A stretch of 64,000 bases of DNA, from NCBI GenBank assembly GCA_041738135.1, contig JBGSQK010000020.1, positions 1-64,000 of the forward strand, given 5' to 3'. The translations under genes were made by a program, and so were the position numbers. Below are positions 42,444-51,957 of the stretch, piece after piece. This DNA is from JAGOMX01 sp041738135. Its GTDB lineage: Bacteria > Pseudomonadota > Alphaproteobacteria > JAGOMX01. Numbering within the stretch: the stretch's first letter is position 1; each line of letters opens with the position of its first letter. A model generated the notes under the pieces. That model was given only the letters and a program-made list of their open reading frames with translations, was not told the origin of the DNA and did no database searches.

Positions 42444-43496
42444 ATGAACACAAATTTTACCTTATTTCTTCCAAAACAGATGCCTAGCGAATGGCAGGAA
42501 ATTCCCAAGTCACAATCATATCGAGAAGAACTGCCGCCATATAACATGCAAGACCCATCCACGCGAACCGCCTGGTCCAATTGGAGTGGGATTCATAACT
42601 CCAGTTACAAAACGGATTTTATGCATCGATCAGGATCCATCATCCGCTGTAAACAGTATCTATACGATTTAGGCCCCTTGTCGGCGAGCGACCATGCGGC
42701 GCTTTATGACCATTTTCATTGGAGATTAGGCCACCGCATATCTGGTGATCGTATTTATTGGCATGGATACGATTACGCCGTAAAACCTGCCTTGACGTTT
42801 CAGGATTCGGGCACCAACATTGAACTACGGGTGGTTCAAGGCGAAGTGTCGACCGAGGAGCTCATTACATTAGCCGAGCATCTGCAGCCGGAAAATGATC
42901 TGCTAAATAACACGCCTTTTGCTGAAAAAAGTTACTGGTCTCGTTATCCACGCTACGATCTAAATCTCTATATACCAGATTCCCAATACAAAATCCCTTC
43001 CAGCCTATGGAAACTCCGCTGGCCCTTATGGCAAGCAGAGCATCGTTGGGAATTGTTTGAAAAAGACTTGGTTTCAGACGTGATGAATCGCATATTGCAG
43101 GAACTAAGACAATTTGGATTTGAGTCCGACAGCATATGCACCTTTGGTGAACAGCTGGAAGTTCAACTATTTCTTAAGCACAAACAGCATCCAAATATCC
43201 ATGGCTGGCTCCGTCGCTTGAACTCAAAATCAAGCCCTCTCAAACAACCCAGGCCCGATCGCTTGCCTGAAATGGATTCCTTTAGTGGATTTACAGGATT
43301 CGGGATCAACGTACTGGAGTCATCCAAATTCGAGACACCCATTTACATAGCAAGCGTGAGCAAAGAAATTGGCCCGTTTGACATCATTTGGTGGGACAAA
43401 GGTCATATGTATCTTGTTCAGATAGTAGCTTCAACGGAATTTGATTTGAAAAAAGTTCTTCTGCTGGCTGAAAGGATAGAAGGCAATCTTGAGTAA
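42444..43496 (+). CDS. Hypothetical cytoplasmic protein
   Basis: I do not recognise this 350-residue protein. It has no signal peptide or membrane segment and is rich in Trp, Tyr and His (for example LYDHFHWRLGHRI and DRIYWHGYDYAVKP). It seems to have an N-terminal compact domain (to ~170) and a C-terminal one ending in ASVSKEIGPFDIIWWDKGHM. No ribosome-binding site is strong. It lies alone on the plus strand between leftward exported-protein genes, in an accessory-looking patch. Confidence 0.6.
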   Translation: MNTNFTLFLPKQMPSEWQEIPKSQSYREELPPYNMQDPSTRTAWSNWSGIHNSSYKTDFMHRSGSIIRCKQYLYDLGPLSASDHAALYDHFHWRLGHRISGDRIYWHGYDYAVKPALTFQDSGTNIELRVVQGEVSTEELITLAEHLQPENDLLNNTPFAEKSYWSRYPRYDLNLYIPDSQYKIPSSLWKLRWPLWQAEHRWELFEKDLVSDVMNRILQELRQFGFESDSICTFGEQLEVQLFLKHKQHPNIHGWLRRLNSKSSPLKQPRPDRLPEMDSFSGFTGFGINVLESSKFETPIYIASVSKEIGPFDIIWWDKGHMYLVQIVASTEFDLKKVLLLAERIEGNLE

Positions 43497-43560
43497 TCTC
43501 AAGATGGCCTCTTAGCATTAATTTTGAGCATATTTCAAAACTCAAACGGATGTTAAAATT

Positions 43561-43689
43561 CACCTCTCCCCTCTGTGGGAGAGGTCGGCCGCAGGCCGGG
43601 TGAGGGGGTCCTGCAGCAGTCTGGGAGCGGCTTGTAAGCACCCTCACCCCTCCGCTTCGCTCCGGACCTCTCCCACAAGGGGAGAGGCG
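43561..43689. repeat. Palindromic element, CCTCTCCCC family, full copy
   Basis: The left arm is CACCTCTCCCCTCTGTGGGA followed by GGTCGGCCGCAGGCCGGGTG. The right arm is CACCCTCACCCCTCCGCTTC followed by GCTCCGGACCTCTCCCACAA. Compared with the 32.5-kb copy the two halves are swapped: here the CGGCCG-type half is on the left and the CGGAGCGAAGC-type half on the right. Confidence 0.85.
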
Positions 43690-43710
43690 AAAAGCGGTTT
43701 CGAAAAGCCT

Positions 43711-44637
43711 TCAATTATCTAATCTAAGCGTCGTTCTCAACGCACCCATTATCTCATCCTGGCTGTCATACCTAGGTATGGTAATGTAGTCAACACCCCA
43801 TAGGCAGTCTAAAACCGTCTTGATAATTGGACGCTTTGTGCCCATGATTTCTTTTATAGTCAATGCTTTGAGAGCTGGGTCATGAGGCTTTTCAAGCAAG
43901 TCCAAGACCGCAACCAGTTCTCTGGCAGGCGTATGATTTGCTCTTTTTGCAGCATGTAACTGATTGTATGCCATTAAAGGATTTACCACATCCACACCCA
44001 AAAATCTGAATGTATTGAGATACTCAACCCGGGCCATTGGATTTCTAATTTTATCAGTACACTTGAAAAAGTCAGCAACGTCTCCTTCTGCAAAATATGA
44101 GTCAAAAGCCGCTGCAAAGTCCAAAGCATGTGGTTGCAAAAGACTCATTTCTATACCGCCATAAAATTTGCCATGTAGCCAAGTACCGGCGCAATCCAAA
44201 GCAAATTGAGCTGCCCCTTCCTCTAGCTGTTTTGCATGATATAACATGTTCGGGAAATCAAATGATTCACCAAATGACATCAACATTTCTGTATAGAGCC
44301 ATTGCAATGATTCTCCGGAAGTTTCGGCATTGTACGCAAGCTTCCTTAAAGCAAATAATGATCCTTCTCTAGCTTGGTATATAAGATCATTTCTTTCCTC
44401 TAATTGTCTTTTACTTTCTTCTAATTGCTCTTCTCGTTGTCTCAAAAATGATTCGAATGATTCAATTGCGGCTTTTCCATCTGCTAAAAAATATTTAGCT
44501 ACTGCACTATGGATGGGAGCAGTAAATTTAATTTTTACACTATCTGGTTGTTCAATATCACTTGCCATACATGTGCTGGAAAATGCTACGGATGAGACTA
44601 AAGCTAGAATTGTCAGTGACTTGCGTTTAAATTGCAT
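43711..44637 (-). CDS. Exported orphan protein with coiled coil
   Basis: No confident family. The 308 residues have a Sec signal peptide (cleavage after CMA near residue 25, mature start SDIEQ). A strong coiled coil (ESFLRQREEQLEESKRQLEE, ~62-90) is followed by helical pairs (EGSLFALRKLAYNAETSG, EGAAQFALDCAGTWLHGKFY) that faintly resemble Sel1/TPR repeats. GGGAG precedes the ATG. It is one of several exported orphans in this window with a mature start near A-S-D. Confidence 0.6.
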   Translation of the reverse strand: MQFKRKSLTILALVSSVAFSSTCMASDIEQPDSVKIKFTAPIHSAVAKYFLADGKAAIESFESFLRQREEQLEESKRQLEERNDLIYQAREGSLFALRKLAYNAETSGESLQWLYTEMLMSFGESFDFPNMLYHAKQLEEGAAQFALDCAGTWLHGKFYGGIEMSLLQPHALDFAAAFDSYFAEGDVADFFKCTDKIRNPMARVEYLNTFRFLGVDVVNPLMAYNQLHAAKRANHTPARELVAVLDLLEKPHDPALKALTIKEIMGTKRPIIKTVLDCLWGVDYITIPRYDSQDEIMGALRTTLRLDN

Positions 44638-44695
44638 TGAGATTCTCCCTGTTAGTTGGTCTGTTTGTTATAAACGATAAAGGTTAGTTTTTTAT

Positions 44696-45826
44696 TTATG
44701 CCGCCGTTCTCCAAGAATTTACATATTCTTCTAATTCTACCCCCATAGCCAATGAACCAACTTCTAATGCGTCTCGTGTGTCAATCATAACAGCCACTTC
44801 ATCCGTTTCGGTTTTCAGGCCCGCATGGGATGCCAGATAAGCTTTAGGATGTGGTCCATGGGTAAATCCTGAGGGATGAAATGTCACCATCCCCGGATGT
44901 ATGTTATCCCGACTGAAGAAATTTCCTTTGTGATAGAACAAGACCTCATCATAATCGTCGTTGTTATGATAGAAAGGCACCTTAAGGGCACCCGGATCGC
45001 TCTCAAGAGGACGCGGACAAAATGTACAGACCACAAATCGATTGGTTACAAATGTGGTATGAGCGGAAGGCGGCAAATGATACCGGTGACTCATCACGGG
45101 GCGAATATCCCGCCAATTGATTCGCACTGGCATTAAATTTCCGTGCCAACCTACCGTATCCAGAGGATTAAACGGATAGGTTATGGTTGTGTACTGATCA
45201 CGTCTTTTGACGATGACTTGCCATTGTTTCACATCAGATTGTTGTGCTAAGAATTCTTCGTCAATGACAGGTGCGTCCAACTTAGCAGGATCAAATATGG
45301 CATGCCCGCCCAACATACCTTTGTCAGGCATTTTGTAGCTGTCCGAGGTAGCTTCAATCAATAAGGCTGAGATCGGTTCCTTCACATCGAGCCGCCACAT
45401 GGTGCCGCGGGGCAGGACCACATAGTCCCCATCCCGGATAAAAAGATGGCCATAATCACAATAAAGATCCGCAGACCCTTCATGCACAAATATAAGCTCA
45501 TCACCGTCACCATTGCGCACCAATTGCTTCATAGATGAAGCGGTTTGCCAATAACGCATTTTAACATGTGAGTTATGCAGGAAGGTCGTCGCTTTCCAAG
45601 GACTTTCGCTAGAAACCTGAATTTTGTTGAGATCCAGTGCACGTGGTTTTAACGGCCCATCCCAATCAATCCAACCCGTAGGAGGATGCTTATGATGCAT
45701 ATGCGTTGCAGGTCCAAAAAACCCCTCGCGCCCTAATTCACGCTCATAGGTGTCTTGAGGAAAATCAGCATGAGCCTGCCGAGACGCCTGGCCTTCAATT
45801 CGTGAGAGAGAGATCCACTGTTTCAT
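44696..45826 (-). CDS. hmgA: Homogentisate 1,2-dioxygenase family protein
   Basis: A cupin-type Fe(II) dioxygenase that opens homogentisate in tyrosine breakdown. I start at the ATG 45826 (MKQWISLSRIEGQASRQA), giving 376 residues, shorter than classical HGO (about 440) but typical of the bacterial homogentisate-dioxygenase-like group. The metal-site region is visible in PFYHNNDDYDEVLFYHKGNF and MVTFHPSGFTHGPHPKA. No maiA or fahA gene is adjacent, so the exact substrate is inferred. It is divergent from the ferredoxin-NADP reductase gene, with about 120 bp between them. Confidence 0.82.
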   Translation of the reverse strand: MKQWISLSRIEGQASRQAHADFPQDTYERELGREGFFGPATHMHHKHPPTGWIDWDGPLKPRALDLNKIQVSSESPWKATTFLHNSHVKMRYWQTASSMKQLVRNGDGDELIFVHEGSADLYCDYGHLFIRDGDYVVLPRGTMWRLDVKEPISALLIEATSDSYKMPDKGMLGGHAIFDPAKLDAPVIDEEFLAQQSDVKQWQVIVKRRDQYTTITYPFNPLDTVGWHGNLMPVRINWRDIRPVMSHRYHLPPSAHTTFVTNRFVVCTFCPRPLESDPGALKVPFYHNNDDYDEVLFYHKGNFFSRDNIHPGMVTFHPSGFTHGPHPKAYLASHAGLKTETDEVAVMIDTRDALEVGSLAMGVELEEYVNSWRTAA

Positions 45827-45949
45827 TTTTTTTATTCTCTTTTGTATTTGTAACATGTTTAAGGGCAGTTTACTAGGCAGCTTGTTTATTTCATAGATTT
45901 TTATTGCGTTTTGAGGTATCTCTAAGCTGTATAATGCTTAGGATATGAA

Positions 45950-46972
45950 ATGACACAACCCATACACATGACAGACGTTGCCATAATTGGTGCCGGCCCC
46001 GTTGGCCTTTTTTCCATCTTTGAGTGCGGTATGCTGCGCCTGAAATGTCATGTTATTGACGCCCTTGATATGATCGGCGGCCAATGTGCAGCCTTGTATC
46101 CGGAAAAACCCATTTACGACATCCCAGCCCATCCGAGCATTTTGGCTCTGGATTTGGTAGAGAAACTCGGTGAACAAGCAAAACCCTTTGAACCCGTTTA
46201 CCATTTCGGTCAGCGCGTTGAGGAAATTTCCAAACAAGATTCCGGTCGCTTCGTTATTAAAACATCGGCAGGCATTGAAATCAATACGGGCGCAATTATC
46301 ATAGCTGCAGGCGTAGGTGCCTTTGGACCGAACCGCCCGCCCCTTGAGGGCATAGAAGCGTATGAAGGATCATCCATATTTTATTTTGTTAAAAGCCGTG
46401 AAGAATTTCGGGGCAAAAGAATCGTCATCGGCGGCGGTGGAGATTCAGCGGTTGACTGGGCCCTGTCCTTAAGCGAAGTGGCAGAGCATGTAACCCTTGT
46501 ACACAGGCGGGCCAAGTTCAGAGCAGCCCCCGAAAGCCTAGCAAGGCTCGAGTTCTTGGCAGCGGAAGGAAAAATAGACCTAGCAGTCCCCTACCAACTT
46601 TCAGGCCTCGAGGGTGAAAATGGTCAATTAACATCCGTAATTATAGAGGACTTAGATGGCCACAAGAAAACCGTCAAAGCCGATTGTTTGCTGCCGTTTT
46701 ATGGTCTAGCCATGAACTTAGGACCCATTGCCAATTGGGGTTTAAGCTTGGATCGCAACCACATCACCGTCGACCAATCAACCAGCCAAACGTCAGAAAC
46801 CGGCATCTACGCCATCGGCGATATAGCCCATTACCCCAACAAGCTAAAGCTGATCCTAACAGGCTTTGCCGAAGCAGCCCAAGCAGCCCACTCCATCAGA
46901 GCTCTCCTACACCCTGATGAAGTGGTTCATTTCGAATACTCCACCACTAAAGGCGTACCGGGTCAGGGTTGA
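45950..46972 (+). CDS. Ferredoxin--NADP reductase, thioredoxin-reductase-like type
   Basis: A 340-residue FAD enzyme of the TrxR-like FNR family used by alphaproteobacteria. The FAD-binding motif IIGAGPVGL is at about 12-20. The block DMIGGQCAALYPEKPIYDIP is diagnostic and lacks the CxxC redox pair of thioredoxin reductase. The NADPH site GGGGDSAVDWALSL is near 165, and the second FAD block GIYAIGDIAHYP is near 285. It supplies reduced ferredoxin for Fe-S and related redox reactions. The start may instead be the Met at codon 7. Confidence 0.93.
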   Translation: MTQPIHMTDVAIIGAGPVGLFSIFECGMLRLKCHVIDALDMIGGQCAALYPEKPIYDIPAHPSILALDLVEKLGEQAKPFEPVYHFGQRVEEISKQDSGRFVIKTSAGIEINTGAIIIAAGVGAFGPNRPPLEGIEAYEGSSIFYFVKSREEFRGKRIVIGGGGDSAVDWALSLSEVAEHVTLVHRRAKFRAAPESLARLEFLAAEGKIDLAVPYQLSGLEGENGQLTSVIIEDLDGHKKTVKADCLLPFYGLAMNLGPIANWGLSLDRNHITVDQSTSQTSETGIYAIGDIAHYPNKLKLILTGFAEAAQAAHSIRALLHPDEVVHFEYSTTKGVPGQG

Positions 46973-46989
46973 GTGAGCTAATAAAGCCC

Positions 46990-47148
46990 CGTCATCCAGA
47001 GCGCGCCTCGGCAAAGCCGAGGAAGCGTGGGATCCAGAATATGAGCGTCGCGCAGCGACTCATTATAGCTATACGGAGCCGCTATCGCGGCACTCATTAT
47101 CTGGATCCCACGCTTCCTCGGCTTTGCCGAGGCGCGCTCTGGATGACG
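46990..47148. repeat. Palindromic element, CGTCATCCAGAGC family (subtype 2)
   Basis: The ends are CGTCATCCAGAGCGCGCC and GGCGCGCTCTGGATGACG. Each arm has a local hairpin CTCGGC/GCCGAG, and GGATCCAGA / TCTGGATCC lies inside. The centre has GCGTCGCGCAGCGAC and GCCGCTATCGCGGC hairpins. It sits between the convergent FNR and kinase genes. The closest relative is at 58118. Confidence 0.88.
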
Positions 47149-47179
47149 GGGTTATCAACTTCCAGAAACAACTAACTCC

Positions 47180-49588
47180 TCACCCATGCGCCCGCATATT
47201 AGGCAGCTTAGGCTGCGGAATCTGTTGCAGATTCATCGGAATGATACAGGTAACTTTCGTTCCTGCTTTTTGCTTAGATGACATCATAACTCTGCCGCCG
47301 TGCATTTCGATGAGGCTTTTCACCAAGGACAAGCCAAGACCGATACCATCATAGCGATCGATAGCTTCATCCGTTCTTTCGAATTTACGGAATATGCGTT
47401 TTTGATCTTTGCGCGATATGCCTGCACCTGTATCAGAAACCGTCAGATGTAAGTTCTGACCAATCCTGGCAGCTGAAAGGGCAATCTTGCCACCCGCTTG
47501 CGTAAACTTTATGGAGTTTTGAATCAGATTGATAAGTGCTTGCTTGAGCCTTCTTTCATCGGCAACAAAATCTCCAATATCCGGTGCGCATGTGACAGTT
47601 AGCGTAAGCTTTCTGTCTTGAATACGCTTTTCGGCGATGCTGGCCACGCTATTCAGCACAGACTTAGTATCCACTGGCTGCAAGTTCAAATTCATTTGTC
47701 CTGCTTCGATGGTAGCAAGGTCAATAATGTCGTTGACCAGTATCAACAATTGATTGGAGGAATCCAATATCCCCTTACAATAGGTACTTTGCTGAGGATT
47801 TAAATTACCAAAATACTGGTCTGAAAGGATCTCGCCGAAGCCAATGATCGTATTGATAGGAGCTTTTAGATCGAACGAAAAGCTGTGTAAAAACTCAGAC
47901 TTGATTCTATCTGCCACTTCCAGTGCTTGGTTTCGTTCTCGCAATGCGCGCTCGGCACGGTAGCTATCTGAAACATCTGTGTAACTGATTAAATGAGCCC
48001 CGTCCGGCAAAGGCACATAAGTGAAATCTAAAATGGTGTCATCCTTACGGGTCAAACGACCATTTTTGGGAATGCGATCTGTGATATTTTCAATAATCTT
48101 TTGTTTGTAGGTCTCCCAACTATCACCTGAGTCAAAAAATCCCCGGATTTGTTCTATGATATCCGATATATGCCTTCCCGGCTCAAGAAATTCCGATGAA
48201 AGCTTCCACAGCCGAGCAAAAGCAGGATTGACGAGTTTTAGACGATTATCGCTAGCAAACACCGCTACGCCTTCGAACAAATGATCCAGCGTTTCCTTCT
48301 GGACTGCTAGCTGCGTATTGGCTTGGCGTTGAATAATTAGGCTGTCGGTTACATCTTCAAACACGAATAGCAACCCGCCACCCGGATGAGGGGCAACCAC
48401 AGTACGGATGGTCCGTTCATCAGGCAAATGGAGCAACTCTTGTATAGGATTCAGCAAAGATTTGAACATCTGATGCGTACGTTGCTTAAAAGCTGGAAAG
48501 TCCGCATGTTCAGTTAACAACCTGCGCTTATGTAAATTATCCAATATGTCCGTCATAAGAGGATGTGTATGCAACCAGGTTTCATCCATATCAAACATGC
48601 GAGCATAAGCATGATTGAAAAAGGCTAGTCTTTTTTCCGTGTCATAGATGACAACAGCAGATGCAATGTTTTCCAGAATTTCCTTATGACCTGACATATG
48701 TCGATGAACTTCTTTTTGCAACTTTTCAATCTGGGTATGGTCAACCGCATAACCAACGTAACCTTTAACCTCGGAAACAGGCAGTTCGTGATATTCCAAC
48801 AGATGTCGAGCGCCATCTATGACTGTATGTTCGCTCAAGCTCTTACGTCCTGCCTGATCAGTCACTAATGTTCCAGACCATAAGTTCTGATCACGCTTAA
48901 GAGCTAGCTGAGGTGAGGTTTCTAAGATTTCTGCATAATTCTGATTACAATAGGTGAGTTGACCGTCATCTCCCCGAAGCCATACGGGCATGGGGAGGGA
49001 GTTTAATACCGTATTCAGAACCTTATTTGAAAGAGCTCGGGTTGACATTTCCGTAGGGGATAAAGTTTCTCTGAACCACAACACATAGGAAGTATGGGGC
49101 GGATCGCTTACTTCTCTTGCCAAAAATATGCAGCTACTTTTATCCTTTTTCATGGTGAGTTTGATATCAAAAGACGCCCCCTTGTCTTTAAGGTGAACCA
49201 TTTTTTCCCGCATGAGTTCTACGTCAGAAGCCAGAAAACAACCAGAAAATTCTTTAAAATGAATTTCATAACGCTCATGCAAGCCAAGATAATCAGCCAG
49301 TCTTGGATCCAGAATCATAAAATCCTGATCAGGAGTCCAAATAAGCCACTTTGCAGGGCAAAAATCCAGTAGGGTTTTATAAAAGTTATGTTGCGTGCTG
49401 CGACTTAAAAGTACTTTCTCATTTTCTAGCAACTGATTATTCTTCCGAATAATCATCATGACAAGGTATGAAATTATGGAGAGCGATAAAAGAGTCAGAA
49501 AAAAGAACAAAAAGCTCCAGTCGAACAAATTATCAAAGATGTTCGTTTTAAGCATAGAAAAGAATGTTTTTATCAGCCCGTTTTCCAC
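47180..49588 (-). CDS. DivL-like PAS sensor kinase with the H-box His replaced by Phe
   Basis: An 802-residue membrane protein: one transmembrane segment (~24-48), then about four PAS-like domains (roughly 68-180, 195-300, 310-420 and 435-545), a HisKA-like dimerisation helix and an HATPase. The H-box reads KSEFLHSFSFDLKAPINTII; aligned with KSEFLxxMSHELRTPLN, the phospho-acceptor is Phe572 (codon 47873-47875). The ATP site is intact: NLIQNSIKFT, DTGAGI and GIGLGLSLVKSL. In Caulobacter DivL a Tyr takes the same place, and that protein regulates CckA rather than phosphorylating through a His. A cell-cycle role is inferred. It is monocistronic. Confidence 0.85.
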   Translation of the reverse strand: MENGLIKTFFSMLKTNIFDNLFDWSFLFFFLTLLSLSIISYLVMMIIRKNNQLLENEKVLLSRSTQHNFYKTLLDFCPAKWLIWTPDQDFMILDPRLADYLGLHERYEIHFKEFSGCFLASDVELMREKMVHLKDKGASFDIKLTMKKDKSSCIFLAREVSDPPHTSYVLWFRETLSPTEMSTRALSNKVLNTVLNSLPMPVWLRGDDGQLTYCNQNYAEILETSPQLALKRDQNLWSGTLVTDQAGRKSLSEHTVIDGARHLLEYHELPVSEVKGYVGYAVDHTQIEKLQKEVHRHMSGHKEILENIASAVVIYDTEKRLAFFNHAYARMFDMDETWLHTHPLMTDILDNLHKRRLLTEHADFPAFKQRTHQMFKSLLNPIQELLHLPDERTIRTVVAPHPGGGLLFVFEDVTDSLIIQRQANTQLAVQKETLDHLFEGVAVFASDNRLKLVNPAFARLWKLSSEFLEPGRHISDIIEQIRGFFDSGDSWETYKQKIIENITDRIPKNGRLTRKDDTILDFTYVPLPDGAHLISYTDVSDSYRAERALRERNQALEVADRIKSEFLHSFSFDLKAPINTIIGFGEILSDQYFGNLNPQQSTYCKGILDSSNQLLILVNDIIDLATIEAGQMNLNLQPVDTKSVLNSVASIAEKRIQDRKLTLTVTCAPDIGDFVADERRLKQALINLIQNSIKFTQAGGKIALSAARIGQNLHLTVSDTGAGISRKDQKRIFRKFERTDEAIDRYDGIGLGLSLVKSLIEMHGGRVMMSSKQKAGTKVTCIIPMNLQQIPQPKLPNMRAHG

Positions 49589-49691
49589 AGTTTCTTTTTC
49601 TTGGCCTTCGCACAGTTTAAAACAGAAAGCACCCTTGCGAAGGAATAAAGTGCCCTTAAGTTATATCAGACTTTTTCTATAACGGAAATTT

Positions 49692-50681
49692 TCAATTTTC
49701 AAGTATAATTGTTTTACCCTCTTCATAGGTAATTTCGATAGCATCTTGTTCGATGATCCTACTCATATATTTGAGTAATTTAGCCGCCTTGTCGGATTTT
49801 CTTGTTTTACCTATTTTAAGTTCGAAATTTGAAGGATATTCATAATCCGCAAAACCATCAGGTAAAGAAATGTCTGAAATTAGGATTGTTAAATGAGGAT
49901 ACTTAGTAGCAAATCTTGCAGCAAGACCAACTAGTAGCACATTGTTACAATCTGGCCCCGGAGTTAGATCAATTTTACAATCTGATACGTTCCGCGATAC
50001 CATGACACCTAAAAGATCGACAACTTGCTGTGCATTTAGATTGTGCCCTTTACAAAGTAGAATGTTGAGATTTTTAAAACTGTCGACATTTAAATTTAAG
50101 TAATTGATTAAACCAGGCAACACAATTGGGTTGCATCCAGAAAAATTCATACCCTTCACATCAAATTCCTTATTAATATAGGTAAGGGCCGTCTCACATG
50201 TTTCTTCTGAGTCAACAAGTTGTAAAATGTCTCCTGGCTTTAACATAGAGTTTTTTCCCAAGTAATCCAGGAACTTGTTCGTTTTCACGGCTTCATGGCT
50301 ATCCGTATCCAGACTGATGTTTAAAGGCGCTCGCAAAAATTGTTTTGGCGGAGTCACTCCTGTATCTTGCGTACTTTCATCCCTGTCAGGTGCGGCACCA
50401 ATATATACTTGATCAGGTGTCTGCGCAGGATCAGATAAGTCTGGCCACCAAGTTAGTTGAAATCCAGCCACCTCATCTGCAACACTGCTAAACGCAGATG
50501 AAATTCTTTCTTGAAAATAGCTGAAGAAAGGCAGCGTAGCGCAATCTGGATTAAGTTCGCGAAGATCAATAACCGGCCCCATATTTCTCGGCGGCGCCAT
50601 GTAATGGTTGAATTCTTGGTCTGACGCCCATAAGGGCGAGCTGTTTAACATGAGCATGATTGTATATACGAGTCTTTTCAT
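49692..50681 (-). CDS. Exported orphan protein, possibly LRR-like
   Basis: I do not recognise a family. The 329 residues begin with a Sec signal peptide (core VYTIMLMLNSSPL, cleavage after LWA near residue 19, mature start SDQEF). The C-terminal half has stretches such as GLINYLNLNVDSFKNLNILL and YPHLTILISDISLPDG that could be irregular leucine-rich repeats. No catalytic motif is seen. GGAG precedes the ATG. It is another member of the exported-orphan group of this window and stands alone between the kinase and the arginine genes. Confidence 0.6.
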   Translation of the reverse strand: MKRLVYTIMLMLNSSPLWASDQEFNHYMAPPRNMGPVIDLRELNPDCATLPFFSYFQERISSAFSSVADEVAGFQLTWWPDLSDPAQTPDQVYIGAAPDRDESTQDTGVTPPKQFLRAPLNISLDTDSHEAVKTNKFLDYLGKNSMLKPGDILQLVDSEETCETALTYINKEFDVKGMNFSGCNPIVLPGLINYLNLNVDSFKNLNILLCKGHNLNAQQVVDLLGVMVSRNVSDCKIDLTPGPDCNNVLLVGLAARFATKYPHLTILISDISLPDGFADYEYPSNFELKIGKTRKSDKAAKLLKYMSRIIEQDAIEITYEEGKTIILEN

Positions 50682-50742
50682 CTTATATCTCCATATTTTG
50701 TATGTGTAGCTAACAAACTGAAATACTAAGACTTACAAAAGA

Positions 50743-51957
50743 TCAATCCACGCTTAAGCAAGCGGCAAGCTGTTCTACCGCCCAATCAATTTCTTCTTTT
50801 GTTATCACTAATGGTGGCGCCAATCTGATGGTTGTTTCGTGGGTTTCCTTCGTCAGAACTCCTTTTTCAAGCATTTTTTCCGCAACTTGGCGGCCGGTAA
50901 CAATGCGTGAATCCAGTTCTATTCCTATCCACAAGCCTTTACCTCGAACTTCTTTAATTGCATGACTTCGGATTTTGTTTATGCTCTCAATCATATAAGA
51001 ACCTAACTCATGGCTCTTATCCACTAGATTTTCAGTTTCTATCACCTTTAAAGCCTGCAGCCCGATCGCTGCCGCAAGGGGATTGCCACCAAAAGTTGAA
51101 CCGTGAGTTCCTGGCTCAAATAGCTGCATTATGTCTTTGCGAGCAAGAAAAGCAGAAACAGCCATAATACCCCCACCCAGCGCTTTACCCAGTATGAGCC
51201 CATCAGGCTTGGCATCCTCATGCTGAAAAGCAAACATTTTCCCCGTCCGACCCAGTCCGCTTTGCACTTCATCCAAGATAAATAAGACATTATTCTGTTG
51301 GCATACAGACTTAACCTGGCGTAGATACCCCTCAGGCGGAACTATAATACCAGCTTCACCTTGAATAGGCTCTATAATCACAGCGCAAGTATTGGGCGTG
51401 ATGGCATTGGCTATAGCATCTACGTTTCCAAATGGAACGCTGACAAAACCAGGAGCAAAAGGACCGAAATTATGTTTACTCTCCACATCGCTAGAAAAAC
51501 CAACCACAGTGGTGCTGCGTCCATGAAAATTATTATCAGCTACGATGATTTCTGCTTTATAACGGTCAATGCCTTTGACCAAATAGCCCCATTGCCTTGA
51601 TGCTTTGATAGCTGTTTCCACAGCCTCCACGCCTGTGTTCATAGGAGCAGCCATGTCCATGCCAGACACTTCGCATAATTTGAGCAGAAATGGCGCCAAC
51701 CTATCATTATAGTAAGCCCTTGAAGGCACGCACAGACGTTGAGCTTGCTCAAACATGGCTTGCAACATCTTTGGATGCCCATGCCCCAAGCTTACCGCAG
51801 AATAGGCGGACATCATGTCCAAATACCTTTTACCCAGAATGTCCCAAACCCAAGATCCTCTGCCATGTGATAATACAACTGGTAAAGGATGGTAGTAGCG
51901 AGCTGTAACTTTTAGTTCTTCCTCGATCAAATAGTTTCTTTCCACTGACATAACCAT
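50743..51957 (-). CDS. rocD: Ornithine aminotransferase
   Basis: A PLP enzyme converting ornithine and 2-oxoglutarate to glutamate semialdehyde and glutamate, the step after arginase. The 404 residues have the class III aminotransferase blocks: MNTGVEAVETAIKASRQWGY, the Asp region FILDEVQSGLGRTGKMFAFQ, the PLP-Lys in GLILGKALGGGIMAVSAFLA, and STFGGNPLAAAIGLQAL. Its ATG touches the arginase stop (TAAATG) with GGAGGGG just before, showing translational coupling in a rocF-rocD operon. Confidence 0.95.
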   Translation of the reverse strand: MVMSVERNYLIEEELKVTARYYHPLPVVLSHGRGSWVWDILGKRYLDMMSAYSAVSLGHGHPKMLQAMFEQAQRLCVPSRAYYNDRLAPFLLKLCEVSGMDMAAPMNTGVEAVETAIKASRQWGYLVKGIDRYKAEIIVADNNFHGRSTTVVGFSSDVESKHNFGPFAPGFVSVPFGNVDAIANAITPNTCAVIIEPIQGEAGIIVPPEGYLRQVKSVCQQNNVLFILDEVQSGLGRTGKMFAFQHEDAKPDGLILGKALGGGIMAVSAFLARKDIMQLFEPGTHGSTFGGNPLAAAIGLQALKVIETENLVDKSHELGSYMIESINKIRSHAIKEVRGKGLWIGIELDSRIVTGRQVAEKMLEKGVLTKETHETTIRLAPPLVITKEEIDWAVEQLAACLSVD

